From positions 498,871-562,870 of the forward strand of contig NZ_LMHK01000001.1 of the NCBI RefSeq assembly GCF_001427875.1: DNA of 64,000 bases. Reading direction: 5' to 3'. This stretch comes from Devosia sp. Root685 (GTDB taxonomy: Bacteria > Pseudomonadota > Alphaproteobacteria > Rhizobiales > Devosiaceae). Each line of letters opens with the position of its first letter. The first letter of the stretch is position 1. A program made the translations under genes and the position numbers. Positions 26,863-36,196 of the stretch are shown piece after piece. Below the pieces are notes generated by a model. The model was not told the origin of the DNA. It made no database searches and saw only the letters and a list, made by a program, of their open reading frames with translations.

Positions 26863-28689
26863 ATGTGCGGCATTGTTGGAATTGTCGGTAACGAACCGGT
26901 TGCCGGTCGCCTGGTCGATGCGCTGAAGCGGCTCGAATATCGCGGTTATGACAGCGCCGGGGTGGCGACCCTCGAAAGTGGCGCCATTGCGCGGCGACGG
27001 GCCGAGGGGAAGCTCGGGAACCTCGCGACGCGGCTCGGGATGGAGCCGCTTGGGGGCAATATCGGCATCGGGCATACCCGCTGGGCGACGCATGGCGCGC
27101 CGACCGAGCAGAATGCGCACCCGCATGCGACCGAGCGCGTTGCCGTGGTGCATAACGGCATTATCGAGAATTTCCGCGAGTTGCTGGCCGATCTCGCTCA
27201 GGACGGATATTTGCCGCAGACGCAGACGGATACCGAATCCGTGGCGCTGTGGGTGAGCCGGGAACTGGCCAATGGCGCCGATCCGGAACTGGCCGTGGCC
27301 CGGACGCTGAAGAAGCTCAAGGGCGCCTTTGCGCTGGCGTTTTTGTTCAAGGGCGAGAATGGCTTGCTCATCGCGGCACGCCATGGTGCGCCGCTGGCCG
27401 TGGGTTATGGCACGACGGAAATGTATCTCGGGTCCGACGCCATGGCGCTGGCGCCGTTTACCTCGCGCCTGACCTATCTCGAGGATGGCGACTGGGCTGT
27501 CATTACGCCGGCCGGGGTGACCATTCGCGATGGCAAGGACGCGATCGTGCAGCGCGAACAGCTGCTGTCGCAGGCTTCGGCGCTGATGGTGGACAAGGGC
27601 AACCATCGCCATTTCATGGCCAAGGAAATCTACGAGCAGCCCGAAACGATTTCCCACACGCTCAGCCATTATGTGGACATGGGCGCGGAAAAGGTGGCGA
27701 TCCGCGAGAGCTTGCCGTTTGATTTTGCTGATCTTTCGCGGCTGACCATGAGCGCCTGCGGCACGGCTTATTATGCCGGCGCGGTGGCAAAGTACTGGTT
27801 CGAGCGCTATGCGCGGCTGCCCGTGGATATCGATGTAGCGAGCGAATTCCGCTATCGAGAGCCGCCGCTGGAAAAGAACGGGCTGTCGCTGTTCATTTCG
27901 CAGTCGGGCGAGACGGCCGATACGCTGGCAGCTTTGCGCTATTGCGCGGGGCAGGGGCAGCATGTGGCCAGTTTGGTCAACACGGTTGAATCGACCATTG
28001 CGCGCGAATCCGGCGTGGTGTTTCCGATCCTTTGCGGTCCGGAAATCGGCGTTGCTTCGACCAAGGCGCTGACGGCACAGTTGACGGCGCTGGCGAGCCT
28101 GGCGCTGGCGGCAGGCCGGGCGCGCGGCGTGGTGAGCGCCGAGCAGGAAGCGGAACTGGTGCGGGCGCTGGTGGCGCTGCCATCGGCTGTGTCCGGGGCG
28201 CTGGGCGCGGAAGGGCAGATCGTTGATATTTCCAAGCGGTTGTCCAAGGCCAAGGATGTACTCTATCTCGGGCGCGGGCCGATGTTCCCGATCGCCATGG
28301 AGGGCGCGCTAAAGCTCAAGGAAATCAGCTATATCCACGCCGAAGGTTATGCGGCAGGTGAGCTGAAGCATGGGCCGATCGCGCTGGTGGACGAGGCCAT
28401 GCCGGTGATCGTCGTGGCGCCGTCTGACGAGCTCGTGGACAAGACGCTGAGCAATATGCAGGAAGTTGCGGCGCGGGGCGGGAAAATCATTCTGATTACC
28501 GATCCCGAGGGCGCGAAGACTGTGGGGCATGGGGTGGCCGACATCATCGAAATTCCGCATGTGCATCCGTTTGTCGCGCCGATCTTGGCGACGATCCCGG
28601 TGCAGTTGCTGGCCTATCACACGGCGGTGTTCATGGGCACGGACGTGGATCAGCCGCGGAATTTGGCGAAGTCGGTGACGGTGGAATAG
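26863..28689 (+). CDS. glmS: glutamine--fructose-6-phosphate aminotransferase
   Basis: GlmS makes glucosamine-6-phosphate from fructose-6-phosphate and glutamine, the first committed step to UDP-GlcNAc. The 608-residue product starts MCGIVGIVG, with Cys2 as the glutaminase nucleophile after Met removal. It has the HTRWATHG and HNGIIENF glutaminase loops and two SIS domains (about 285-420 and 455-590) with SQSGETADTLAAL. The C-terminus is KSVTVE. The open frame runs further upstream inside glmU but the family start is at 26863. The 1-base gap to the glmU stop gives an operon. Confidence 0.98.
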   Translation: MCGIVGIVGNEPVAGRLVDALKRLEYRGYDSAGVATLESGAIARRRAEGKLGNLATRLGMEPLGGNIGIGHTRWATHGAPTEQNAHPHATERVAVVHNGIIENFRELLADLAQDGYLPQTQTDTESVALWVSRELANGADPELAVARTLKKLKGAFALAFLFKGENGLLIAARHGAPLAVGYGTTEMYLGSDAMALAPFTSRLTYLEDGDWAVITPAGVTIRDGKDAIVQREQLLSQASALMVDKGNHRHFMAKEIYEQPETISHTLSHYVDMGAEKVAIRESLPFDFADLSRLTMSACGTAYYAGAVAKYWFERYARLPVDIDVASEFRYREPPLEKNGLSLFISQSGETADTLAALRYCAGQGQHVASLVNTVESTIARESGVVFPILCGPEIGVASTKALTAQLTALASLALAAGRARGVVSAEQEAELVRALVALPSAVSGALGAEGQIVDISKRLSKAKDVLYLGRGPMFPIAMEGALKLKEISYIHAEGYAAGELKHGPIALVDEAMPVIVVAPSDELVDKTLSNMQEVAARGGKIILITDPEGAKTVGHGVADIIEIPHVHPFVAPILATIPVQLLAYHTAVFMGTDVDQPRNLAKSVTVE

Positions 28690-28700
28690 GGCTGGTGCGC

Positions 28701-28820
28701 ACGCCCTCGTGGTTCGAGGGTCGCTGCGCTCCCACCTCACCATGAGGGCTTTGGGCCGATGTGCCAGTAGGCCTCATGGTGAGGTACGCCCCTTGGCGCC
28801 TCGAACCACGAGGGCGTGGC
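28701..28820 (+). repeat. dispersed repeat family D, copy 3 (full palindromic unit)
   Basis: CGCCCTCGTGGTTCGAGGG and CACCTCACCATGAGGGC on the left mirror GGCCTCATGGTGAGGTACGC and GCCTCGAACCACGAGGGCG on the right. It fills the gap between the convergent stops of glmS and recG. Confidence 0.85.
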
Positions 28821-28821
28821 G

Positions 28822-30930
28822 CTAACCCGCCCGGATCAGCGGAATCGCCAGGTCTTTTCTGAACAAATACAACAGCGTACGGGCGGCTTCGCCTTCGTCG
28901 CCGGTGAGGCCGGGATTGCGCTGCATCAGCGCCTTGGCGTCGTCGTGGGCGAATTCGAGGAGGTGCCGGTGCACGTCGGGGACGGCGAGGCGGTAGCCGG
29001 GCATGCCGGATTGGCGTGTGCCCAGAATGTCGCCCTGGCCGCGGAGTTCGAGGTCGCGCTCGGCGATTTCGAAACCGTCTTCGGTGGATTTTATCGTTTC
29101 GAGACGGGCCTTTGCGGTTTCGCTGAGGGGATCCTTGTAGAGCAAGAGGCAGGCCGAGCGCTGGGAGCCGCGACCGACGCGGCCGCGGAGCTGGTGGAGC
29201 TGGGCGAGGCCGAAGCGTTCGGCGTGTTCGATGATCATGATGGTGGCGTTGGGGACGTCGACGCCGACTTCGATGACGGTGGTGGCCACTAGAAGCTTGA
29301 TTTCATTGGCTTTGAAGCGCGCCATGACGTCCTGTTTGGCGGCGGCGGACATGCGGCCGTGGACGAGGGCGACTTCGAGGCCGAAGATTTTTTGGAGTTC
29401 GGCGAAACGATCTTCGGCGCTAACGACTTCCAGATGCTCGCTTTCTTCGACCAGCGGGCAGACCCAATAGGCTTGCGCGCCTTCGGCTAACCTTGAGTGC
29501 AGGCGGGCAATCACGCGATCGTAGTCGCCTATGGAAAGTACAGCCGTATCAATGGGTTGACGGCCTTTTGGCTTTTCGCGGAGGGTGCTGACGGCCATGT
29601 CGCCGAAGTGGGTGAGGACCAGCGTTCTGGGGATCGGCGTTGCGGTCATGACGAGGAGGTCGGTGTGGCGGCCTTTTTCGGAGAGGGCGAGGCGCTGGTG
29701 GACGCCAAAGCGGTGCTGTTCGTCGACGACGGTGAGGCCCAAGTTGTTGAATTCAATGCCGGATTGGAACAGGGCATGGGTGCCGACGGCTATGGTCGTG
29801 GTGCCGTCTGCGAGGCCGGCGAGAATGGCGCGGCGTTCGGCGGCGGGCATCTTGCCGGTGAGGAGGGCGCAGCCGAGGCCGGCGGCGTCGCAGATCGGCT
29901 TGATGGTCTTAAAGTGTTGTGAGGCAAGGAGTTCTGTCGGCGCCATCAGGGCGGATTGAGCGCCGCTTTCGGCCATGGCGGCCATGGCCATGAGGGCGAC
30001 GACGGTTTTTCCGGAGCCGACATCGCCCTGCAAAAGGCGGGACATGCGCTCGGGCGCGGCGAGGTCGGCCATGATTTCACCGAGTGCAACCGTTTGCCCC
30101 TCGGTGAGGCTAAAGGGTAGCACACTGCTAACCTTTGACGTGACCGAACCGGTGAAAGTGCGTGCAATGCCGCGCTCGGAAATCATGGACGAGCGGAGCA
30201 GCTGCAGCGTGATCTGACCGGCGAGGTATTCATCATAAGCGAGGCGCTGGCGGGAGGGACCCCAGAGTTCGGCTTCGTCCGGATTTTCGGGCAGATGAAC
30301 TTTTCGCATGGCCTCGGTGAAGGTCGGCCATTTGCGCTGGGACATCGTTTCGGCGTCGATCCATTCGGGGAGAACGGGGATGGACTCGACGGCTTGGCGG
30401 ACGAGTTTGGCGAGAGCTTTTGAGCTGAGGCCGTTGGTCAGCGGGTAGACCGGCTCGACCAGCGGCAGGGTGGCGAATTTGTCTGGCTCTACGATGTAGT
30501 CGGGGTGCGTGATCTGCTTTTCGCCGTTGAAGAAGTCGATCTTGCCCGAGACGTAGCGCTCTTCGCCGACGGGGAGCGCCTTTTCGACCCAGCCGCCTTG
30601 GGCGCGGAAAAAGACAAGGCTGATGTCGCCGGTTTCGTCATGGGCGAAGACGCGGTGCGGAATGTGCTCGCGGCCACGCGGCGGGGGCTGGTGGCGGTCG
30701 ATGTGGAGTTTGAGCGTGACGATCTGGTTGAGATAGGCTTCGGCGATGCCGACCTGACGGCGACGATCCACCGTGCCGGAGGGCATGTGCATCAGGATGT
30801 CGAGGACGATGGCTTCCTGCCCCTCGGGCGCGCCGAAGAAGCGCGTCAGCAGCGCGGCGAGCTTGTCGCCCACGCCTTTGATGGAGTGGAGCGAGCGGAA
30901 CAGGGGCTGGAGGGTTTCGGGACGCGACAA
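28822..30930 (-). CDS. recG: ATP-dependent DNA helicase RecG
   Basis: RecG reverses stalled forks and processes branched DNA. The 702-residue product has an N-terminal wedge/OB domain (about 1-220). Superfamily 2 motifs follow: Walker A GDVGSGKT, the DEQH box in VVDEQHRFGVHQR, MTATPIPRT, and the C-terminal TRG region ELRGQGDILGTRQSGMPGYR. The start is TTG, with AGGAG nine bases upstream. It is divergent from sdhE-mfd across a 317-bp gap filled by repeat family C. Confidence 0.97.
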   Translation of the reverse strand: MSRPETLQPLFRSLHSIKGVGDKLAALLTRFFGAPEGQEAIVLDILMHMPSGTVDRRRQVGIAEAYLNQIVTLKLHIDRHQPPPRGREHIPHRVFAHDETGDISLVFFRAQGGWVEKALPVGEERYVSGKIDFFNGEKQITHPDYIVEPDKFATLPLVEPVYPLTNGLSSKALAKLVRQAVESIPVLPEWIDAETMSQRKWPTFTEAMRKVHLPENPDEAELWGPSRQRLAYDEYLAGQITLQLLRSSMISERGIARTFTGSVTSKVSSVLPFSLTEGQTVALGEIMADLAAPERMSRLLQGDVGSGKTVVALMAMAAMAESGAQSALMAPTELLASQHFKTIKPICDAAGLGCALLTGKMPAAERRAILAGLADGTTTIAVGTHALFQSGIEFNNLGLTVVDEQHRFGVHQRLALSEKGRHTDLLVMTATPIPRTLVLTHFGDMAVSTLREKPKGRQPIDTAVLSIGDYDRVIARLHSRLAEGAQAYWVCPLVEESEHLEVVSAEDRFAELQKIFGLEVALVHGRMSAAAKQDVMARFKANEIKLLVATTVIEVGVDVPNATIMIIEHAERFGLAQLHQLRGRVGRGSQRSACLLLYKDPLSETAKARLETIKSTEDGFEIAERDLELRGQGDILGTRQSGMPGYRLAVPDVHRHLLEFAHDDAKALMQRNPGLTGDEGEAARTLLYLFRKDLAIPLIRAG

Positions 30931-30987
30931 GGGTGATTCTCCTGCGCGCGAGATTAGTTGGGCGCATTCTTCTCAACAACCACAGGC

Positions 30988-31190
30988 GCCCCCTTCTCCC
31001 CTTGAGGGAGAAGGTGCCCGAAGGGTCACCGAATTCGCATTTGCGAATTTTGGTCGGGATAAGGGGTACTCTTGCCGTATAGTCACTCGCTCCTCTGCGG
31101 AGGAGAGAATACCCCTCACCCTGATTTTCTGCTGAACGCAGAAAATCTGTCCCTCTCCCTCAAGGGGCGAGGGAAGGGGTGGTGAGTGGG
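30988..31190 (+). repeat. dispersed repeat family C, copy 1
   Basis: The left end CCCCTTCTCCCCTTGAGGGA and right end CTCCCTCAAGGGGCGAGGG are inverted. Inside are GGGTCACCGAATTCGCATT and three smaller palindromes. It occupies most of the divergent gap between recG and sdhE; the 31191-31247 remainder must hold at least the sdhE RBS. A related copy lies at 51407-51546. Confidence 0.75.
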
Positions 31191-31247
31191 GTGACAACGA
31201 TATTCAACCCGCGTAAGACATGTCCAAATCGGGAACAAACTTGAATC

Positions 31248-31538
31248 ATGGATGTCGAAATGACGGCCGGTGAGGACATTGCTATTCGGCGCAAGCGGTT
31301 GCGGTATCGCGCTTGGCACCGGGGGACCAAGGAGATGGACCTGGTGCTGGGGCCGTTTTGTGATGCCAATATCGAGGGGTATGGCGTTGCCGAACTCGAC
31401 CGGCTCGAAGCGCTGATGAACGAGGAAGATCCGCCGCTGCTCAAATGGGTGATGCGGCAGGAAGAGCCGCCGGTCCATGTCGATCGGGCTTTTCTCGATC
31501 TGGTCGTCGCCGATCATCAGGCGCGGATCGAAAAATGA
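31248..31538 (+). CDS. sdhE: FAD assembly factor SdhE
   Basis: SdhE helps attach FAD covalently to the succinate dehydrogenase flavoprotein. The 96-residue all-helical product has the key RGTKE motif (R-G-x-x-E, residues 25-29) and the DLVLGPF and LLEEEDPPL-like segments (here ALMNEEDPPLLKWVM). Size and layout match the family. Its stop overlaps the mfd start by four bases (ATGA), an order known in Hyphomicrobiales. Confidence 0.93.
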   Translation: MDVEMTAGEDIAIRRKRLRYRAWHRGTKEMDLVLGPFCDANIEGYGVAELDRLEALMNEEDPPLLKWVMRQEEPPVHVDRAFLDLVVADHQARIEK

Positions 31539-34500
31539 ATGAAATGACCGGGCTGCCGGCGATCCGGACGATTTCCAATGTGCCCGACGGCATGCAGCCC
31601 ATGGCGCTGGCGCGGCTGATCGAGCAGCGTTTGAAGGATGCGCCGGATGACGCGGCGAGCCTGGTGTTCGTCGCGCGCGACGGGCGGCGGATGCAGCGCA
31701 TGGCCGAGGTGCTCGGCGCCATGCTGCCGGGGCACACGATCCTGACGCTGCCGGCCTGGGACTGCCTGCCCTATGACCGCGTTTCGCCCAATAACGTCAC
31801 CATTGCAGCACGGATGAACACGCTGGCGGCGTTGACCAGCGGGGCCAAGGGCGCCATTGTGCTGACGGCGGTCAATGCGCTGATCCAGAAGTTGCCGCCG
31901 CGCGATATGGTTGAAACCATGTCGTTTTCGGCGGCGATTGGCCGGGTGGTCGATAGCGAAAAGCTGATCGTCTGGGCTTCCAACAATGGCTATCTGCGCG
32001 TGCCGACCGTGAGGGAAAGCGGCGAATATGCGGTGCGCGGCGGGCTGGTGGACCTCTATCCGGCAAGCGCGGAGGTGCCGCTGCGCTTCGACTTTTTCGG
32101 TAGCCAGCTTGAATCGATCCGGACGTTCGATCCCGACAGCCAGCGGACCACGGGGACGCTGAAGCGCATTGCGCTGACGCCGATGAGCGAAGTCGTGCTC
32201 AACGAAGAGACCATTCGGCGCTTCCGGCAGAATTACACGGCGGCGTTTGGTGGCAATACGGTCGACGACACGCTTTATGCCTCGGTGAGCGGCGGGTCGC
32301 GCTATTCGGGGACGGAGCATTGGCTGCCGTTCTTCTACGACCATATGGACCGGCTTTCTGATTATGCCGGCGACGCGCCATTTGTGTTCGACGATCAGGC
32401 CGCGGAGGCTTTTGCCGAACGCGCCGAGCAGATCGCGGACTATTATGAAGCGCGCGAAACGGCGCGGCAGGCAAAGCCGGTGGCTGGGGCAGGGGCGCCC
32501 TATAAGCCGATCAAGCCGGAGCTGCTCTACGATCTCGATGTGCAGCCGCAGACGCTGGCCGGGGCTTCGGTGATCCAGCTTTCTCAGTTCCTTTCGCCGA
32601 GCGCCAAGAAGGGCGACGATTGGGGCGGGCATATTGCGCCGAGCTTTGCGGCGGAGCGGTTGGCTTCGGACGTCAATCTGTTCCAGGCGGTTGTCGATCG
32701 TCTCCTGGCGGAGCGGCGCGAGGGGCGGCGGGTGATTGTCGCCTGCTGGAGCGCGGGCACGCGCGACCGCATGGCCCAGGTGTTGAAGGACCATGGGCTG
32801 ACCAATCCGCGTATGGCGGAAAACTGGCGGGATGCCGAAACGACGAGCGCGGCAACGACCTCGCTGGTGGTGCTGCCGCTCGAAACCGGCTTTGAGACTA
32901 AGGACCTGATGGTCCTCTCCGAGCAGGACATTTTGGGCGAACGCATTCTGCGGCCGCAGCGGAAGAAAAAGGCTTCGGACGCGCTGACCGAGGCGGCTTC
33001 GCTGTCGGCCGGCGATCTCGTGGTGCACGTCGATCATGGTATCGGCCGGTTCGTGGGCCTCAAAGTGATCGAGGCCGGTGGCGCGCCGCACGAATGCGTC
33101 GAGCTGCAATATGCCGGCGATACCAAGCTCTATCTGCCGGTCGAGAATATCGAACTGCTGACCCGTTACGGGTCGGATGACTCGTCTGTCATGCTCGACA
33201 AGCTGGGTGGTGTCGCCTGGCAGGCGAAAAAAGGAAAACTCAAGAAGCGCATCCGCGAGATGGCGGAGCAGCTTATCAAGCTCGCGGCGCAGCGCTTGCT
33301 GGTCAAGGCCGATGTCATCGACATCAATGCCGGGGCCTATGACGAATTCGCAGCGCGCTTCCCCTATGAGGAAACCGAGGACCAGCTTACGGCCATCGAA
33401 GCGGTGTTCGACGACGTTACCTCGGGCAAGGTCATGGACCGGCTGGTGTGTGGCGACGTGGGCTTCGGCAAGACCGAAGTGGCGCTGCGCGCGGCCTTTG
33501 CCGTGTCGCTGAGCGGCAAGCAGGTTGCTGTGGTGGTGCCGACGACGCTGCTGGCGCGGCAGCATTTCAAGACGTTCTCGGAGCGCTTCAAGGGCCTGCC
33601 GGTGCGTGTGCGTCACGCCTCGCGCATGGTCAGCGCCAATGAATTGAAGGCGACCAAGGATGGACTGGCCGATGGGCAGGTCGATATCGTTGTCGGCACG
33701 CATGCGCTGCTGTCGAAGACCATCAAGTTCCATGACTTGGGACTGCTTATCATCGACGAAGAGCAGCACTTTGGCGTGGGCCACAAGGAGCGACTGAAGG
33801 AACTCAAGGCCAATGTGCATGTGCTGACGCTGACGGCGACGCCGATTCCGCGCACGCTGCAACTGGCGCTGACCGGGGTGCGCGATCTTTCACTGCTGGC
33901 GACGCCGCCGGTCGATCGCCTCGCCATCCGCACGTTCATTTCGCCCTTCGATCCGCTCTCGATCCGCGAGGCGCTGCTGCGCGAAAAGTATCGCGGCGGG
34001 CAGAGTTTTTACGTCGTGCCGAAAATCAAGGATCAGCCTGACATTGCCGAATTCCTGCGCCAGCAGGTGCCGGAAGTTTCCTATGTCGTTGCCAATGGGC
34101 AGATGCCGCCGGGGGAACTCGACGACATCATGAACGCCTTTTATGACGGCAAATTCGACGTGTTGCTGGCAACGACGATCGTCGAATCCGGGCTCGATAT
34201 TCCCAATGCCAATACGCTGATCGTGCATCGGGCCGATAATTTCGGCCTGGCGCAGCTTTATCAGATCCGTGGGCGCATCGGGCGGGCTAAGCAGCGCGCC
34301 TATGCCCTGTTCACGGTGCCGGCTGACAAGAAATTGACCGATACGGCGGAGCGGCGGCTGGGCGTGCTGCAATCGCTCGAAAGTCTGGGGGCCGGTTTCC
34401 AGTTGGCGAGCCACGATCTTGATATTCGCGGGGCGGGGAACCTCCTTGGCGACGAGCAATCGGGCCATATTCGCGAAGTGGGCTACGAACTTTATCAGGC

Positions 34501-35020
34501 CATGCTCGAAGAGGCCGTGGCGGCGCTACGGAACGGGGAGGCCGAATACGAGGATCGCAACGAGTGGAGCCCGAGCATTTCGCTGGGCATGCCGGTGATG
34601 ATCCCCGAAAACTATGTGCCCGATCTGACGCTGCGCATGCAGCTTTATCGCAAGCTCGGCGATCTCACCGATATCCGCGACATCGATGCGGCGGGCGCGG
34701 AATTGATCGATCGATTCGGGCCTTTGCCCGAGGAGGTCGAGGCACTGCTCAAGGTGATCCTCGTCAAGTCCTTGTGCCGTCAGGCAAATGTCGAAAAGGT
34801 CGATGCTGGACCGAAGGGCGCGGTGCTGACGCTGCGCAACAGCGAATTCCCCAATCCGGTGGGTCTGGTGAAGCTCGTGAGCGATCCGGCCAACCAGGTT
34901 CGCATCAAGCCCGATCAGAAACTCGTGTTCGCGCGCAATTGGCCGACGCCGGAAACGAGGCTCAAGGGCGCGGCCGCGATCCTTTCGAAACTGGCGAAAT
35001 TGGCCGAGGCGGGCGCTTGA
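31535..35020 (+). CDS. mfd: transcription-repair coupling factor
   Basis: Mfd removes RNA polymerase stalled at DNA damage and recruits UvrA. The 1161-residue product has an N-terminal UvrB-like module (about 1-340) and the RNA-polymerase-binding region beginning DLVVHVDHGIGRFVGL (about 490). The helicase motor has Walker A GDVGFGKTE, IDEEQHFGVGHKERLK, LTATPIPRTLQLAL and the TRG translocation motif around RGAGNLLGDEQSG. The UvrA-binding domain D7 is at the end. The start at 31535 (ATGA overlap with sdhE) fits the family N-terminus. Confidence 0.98.
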   Translation: MNEMTGLPAIRTISNVPDGMQPMALARLIEQRLKDAPDDAASLVFVARDGRRMQRMAEVLGAMLPGHTILTLPAWDCLPYDRVSPNNVTIAARMNTLAALTSGAKGAIVLTAVNALIQKLPPRDMVETMSFSAAIGRVVDSEKLIVWASNNGYLRVPTVRESGEYAVRGGLVDLYPASAEVPLRFDFFGSQLESIRTFDPDSQRTTGTLKRIALTPMSEVVLNEETIRRFRQNYTAAFGGNTVDDTLYASVSGGSRYSGTEHWLPFFYDHMDRLSDYAGDAPFVFDDQAAEAFAERAEQIADYYEARETARQAKPVAGAGAPYKPIKPELLYDLDVQPQTLAGASVIQLSQFLSPSAKKGDDWGGHIAPSFAAERLASDVNLFQAVVDRLLAERREGRRVIVACWSAGTRDRMAQVLKDHGLTNPRMAENWRDAETTSAATTSLVVLPLETGFETKDLMVLSEQDILGERILRPQRKKKASDALTEAASLSAGDLVVHVDHGIGRFVGLKVIEAGGAPHECVELQYAGDTKLYLPVENIELLTRYGSDDSSVMLDKLGGVAWQAKKGKLKKRIREMAEQLIKLAAQRLLVKADVIDINAGAYDEFAARFPYEETEDQLTAIEAVFDDVTSGKVMDRLVCGDVGFGKTEVALRAAFAVSLSGKQVAVVVPTTLLARQHFKTFSERFKGLPVRVRHASRMVSANELKATKDGLADGQVDIVVGTHALLSKTIKFHDLGLLIIDEEQHFGVGHKERLKELKANVHVLTLTATPIPRTLQLALTGVRDLSLLATPPVDRLAIRTFISPFDPLSIREALLREKYRGGQSFYVVPKIKDQPDIAEFLRQQVPEVSYVVANGQMPPGELDDIMNAFYDGKFDVLLATTIVESGLDIPNANTLIVHRADNFGLAQLYQIRGRIGRAKQRAYALFTVPADKKLTDTAERRLGVLQSLESLGAGFQLASHDLDIRGAGNLLGDEQSGHIREVGYELYQAMLEEAVAALRNGEAEYEDRNEWSPSISLGMPVMIPENYVPDLTLRMQLYRKLGDLTDIRDIDAAGAELIDRFGPLPEEVEALLKVILVKSLCRQANVEKVDAGPKGAVLTLRNSEFPNPVGLVKLVSDPANQVRIKPDQKLVFARNWPTPETRLKGAAAILSKLAKLAEAGA

Positions 35021-35256
35021 AAAAGGCTAAAGGGCGCCGCGCACTAACGGATTTGCGCTGCGCACAATAGTTTGGGGCTTTGATGGAGAAATCGGGACCG
35101 GGTTTCTCAAGACGTGCTCTATGTTGCGCAGGGGCCTCATAATATTTTGGCAAGGGCTTCCGGTCATGTTATTGCCCGAATTGCGCCCTTGAAGGGCGGG
35201 TAAGTTTCTAGGTGGCGGAGTGCCGCCGAGACCGCCAAGGAAGGCAAGGACACTCT

Positions 35257-35988
35257 ATGAAATTCAGGAAACCCCTCGTTGCTGGTTTGACAGCAGCTGC
35301 TCTGCTGCTCTCGCCGCTCTCGGCCTTTGCTCAAGAGACCCCTGCACCGGCCGCTGAGGCTCCCGCTGCCGAAGCGCCTGCTGCCGGCGCCGCTGCGACC
35401 CCGGCCGCTGCCAACCCTGCGCAGAACTGGCTGAAGGTCTGCGATCCGCTGCCCGATGGGCAGAAGGCTTGCATCATGCGCCAGGTGGTTTTGGCCAATG
35501 GCCAGTTCCTCGGTTCCTTCCTGCTGCGCGACGATCCAGGCCAGGAATCGCGCCTGCTCGCCGTTGCTGCCGTGCCGCTTGGGGTTTTGCTGCCTTTCGG
35601 CCTGACCTGGCAGATCGACGGCGCCAAGCCCGTGCGCGTGCCCTATATGATCTGTGACCCGACCTCGTGCGCCACCCAGCTGGTGATCAACGAGCAGTAT
35701 GTGAACTCGCTCAAGGGCGGCAACAAGCTGACCCTGACCGCGAAGAACCGCCAGAACCAGGATCTGACCATCGAGATCAACCTGTCCGGTTTCACTGCCG
35801 CCTATGACAGCGACACGGCGATGACTTTCGAGCAATTCCAGCAGGAAACCTCGGGCGAGAACGCCCTTGAGCAGGTTCTGCAGGATCGCGCCGAACAGCT
35901 CCGCAAGGACCTGACCGAGCAGACCGGCGCTCCGGCGGCCGATGCTCCGGCTGCGGACGGCGCCACGCCGGCCCCTGCCGCGCAGTAA
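35257..35988 (+). CDS. invasion-associated locus B (IalB) family protein
   Basis: A 243-residue exported protein. It has a signal peptide (MKFRKPLVAGLTAAALLLSP, cleavage near AFA-QE, residue 26), an Ala/Pro/Glu-rich linker (about 27-60) and the IalB domain with paired Cys in VCDPLPDGQKACIMRQ and MICDPTSCATQL. A second Ala/Pro-rich tail closes the protein. IalB was first described in Bartonella erythrocyte invasion, but the family is widespread in free-living relatives and its basic role is unknown. AAGGA precedes the ATG at 35257. The 236-bp upstream gap holds its promoter but no gene; a strong terminator follows. Confidence 0.88.
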   Translation: MKFRKPLVAGLTAAALLLSPLSAFAQETPAPAAEAPAAEAPAAGAAATPAAANPAQNWLKVCDPLPDGQKACIMRQVVLANGQFLGSFLLRDDPGQESRLLAVAAVPLGVLLPFGLTWQIDGAKPVRVPYMICDPTSCATQLVINEQYVNSLKGGNKLTLTAKNRQNQDLTIEINLSGFTAAYDSDTAMTFEQFQQETSGENALEQVLQDRAEQLRKDLTEQTGAPAADAPAADGATPAPAAQ

Positions 35989-36010
35989 GGTTTTCGCAGG
36001 TTTGAATTGA

Positions 36011-36043
36011 AAAGGGCGCGGCTGAGGCTGCGCCTTTTTTTTT
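36011..36043 (+). terminator. Rho-independent terminator of the ialB-family gene
   Basis: An eight-pair stem (GGCGCGGC / GGCTGCGCC side, one G-T pair, loop TGAG) is extended by A-T pairs and followed by nine T residues. Confidence 0.92.
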
Positions 36044-36046
36044 GCC

Positions 36047-36180
36047 GAGTAGCCCTCATGGTGAGGTGCTTTGCAAAGCAAAGCCTCGAACCACGAGGGC
36101 GGGCGAGTGGAGGCCTTGTGCCACGACCTCGCCCTTCGAGGCTACGCTGCGCTTCGCGCCTCAGGATGAGGTCTACTGGG
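36047..36180 (+). repeat. dispersed repeat family D, copy 4 (full palindromic unit)
   Basis: AGTAGCCCTCATGGTGAGG and AAGCCTCGAACCACGAGGG on the left mirror CGACCTCGCCCTTCGAGGC and CTCAGGATGAGGTCTACTGG on the right. It lies between the convergent stops of the ialB-family and UbiH-like genes. Confidence 0.85.
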
Positions 36181-36196
36181 CGGGTACAGGGTAAAC

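Noticed and set aside
31517..33862. 781-codon minus-strand open frame opposite mfd
   Set aside because: Antisense shadow of mfd with His/Arg/Gln-rich composition and no domain.
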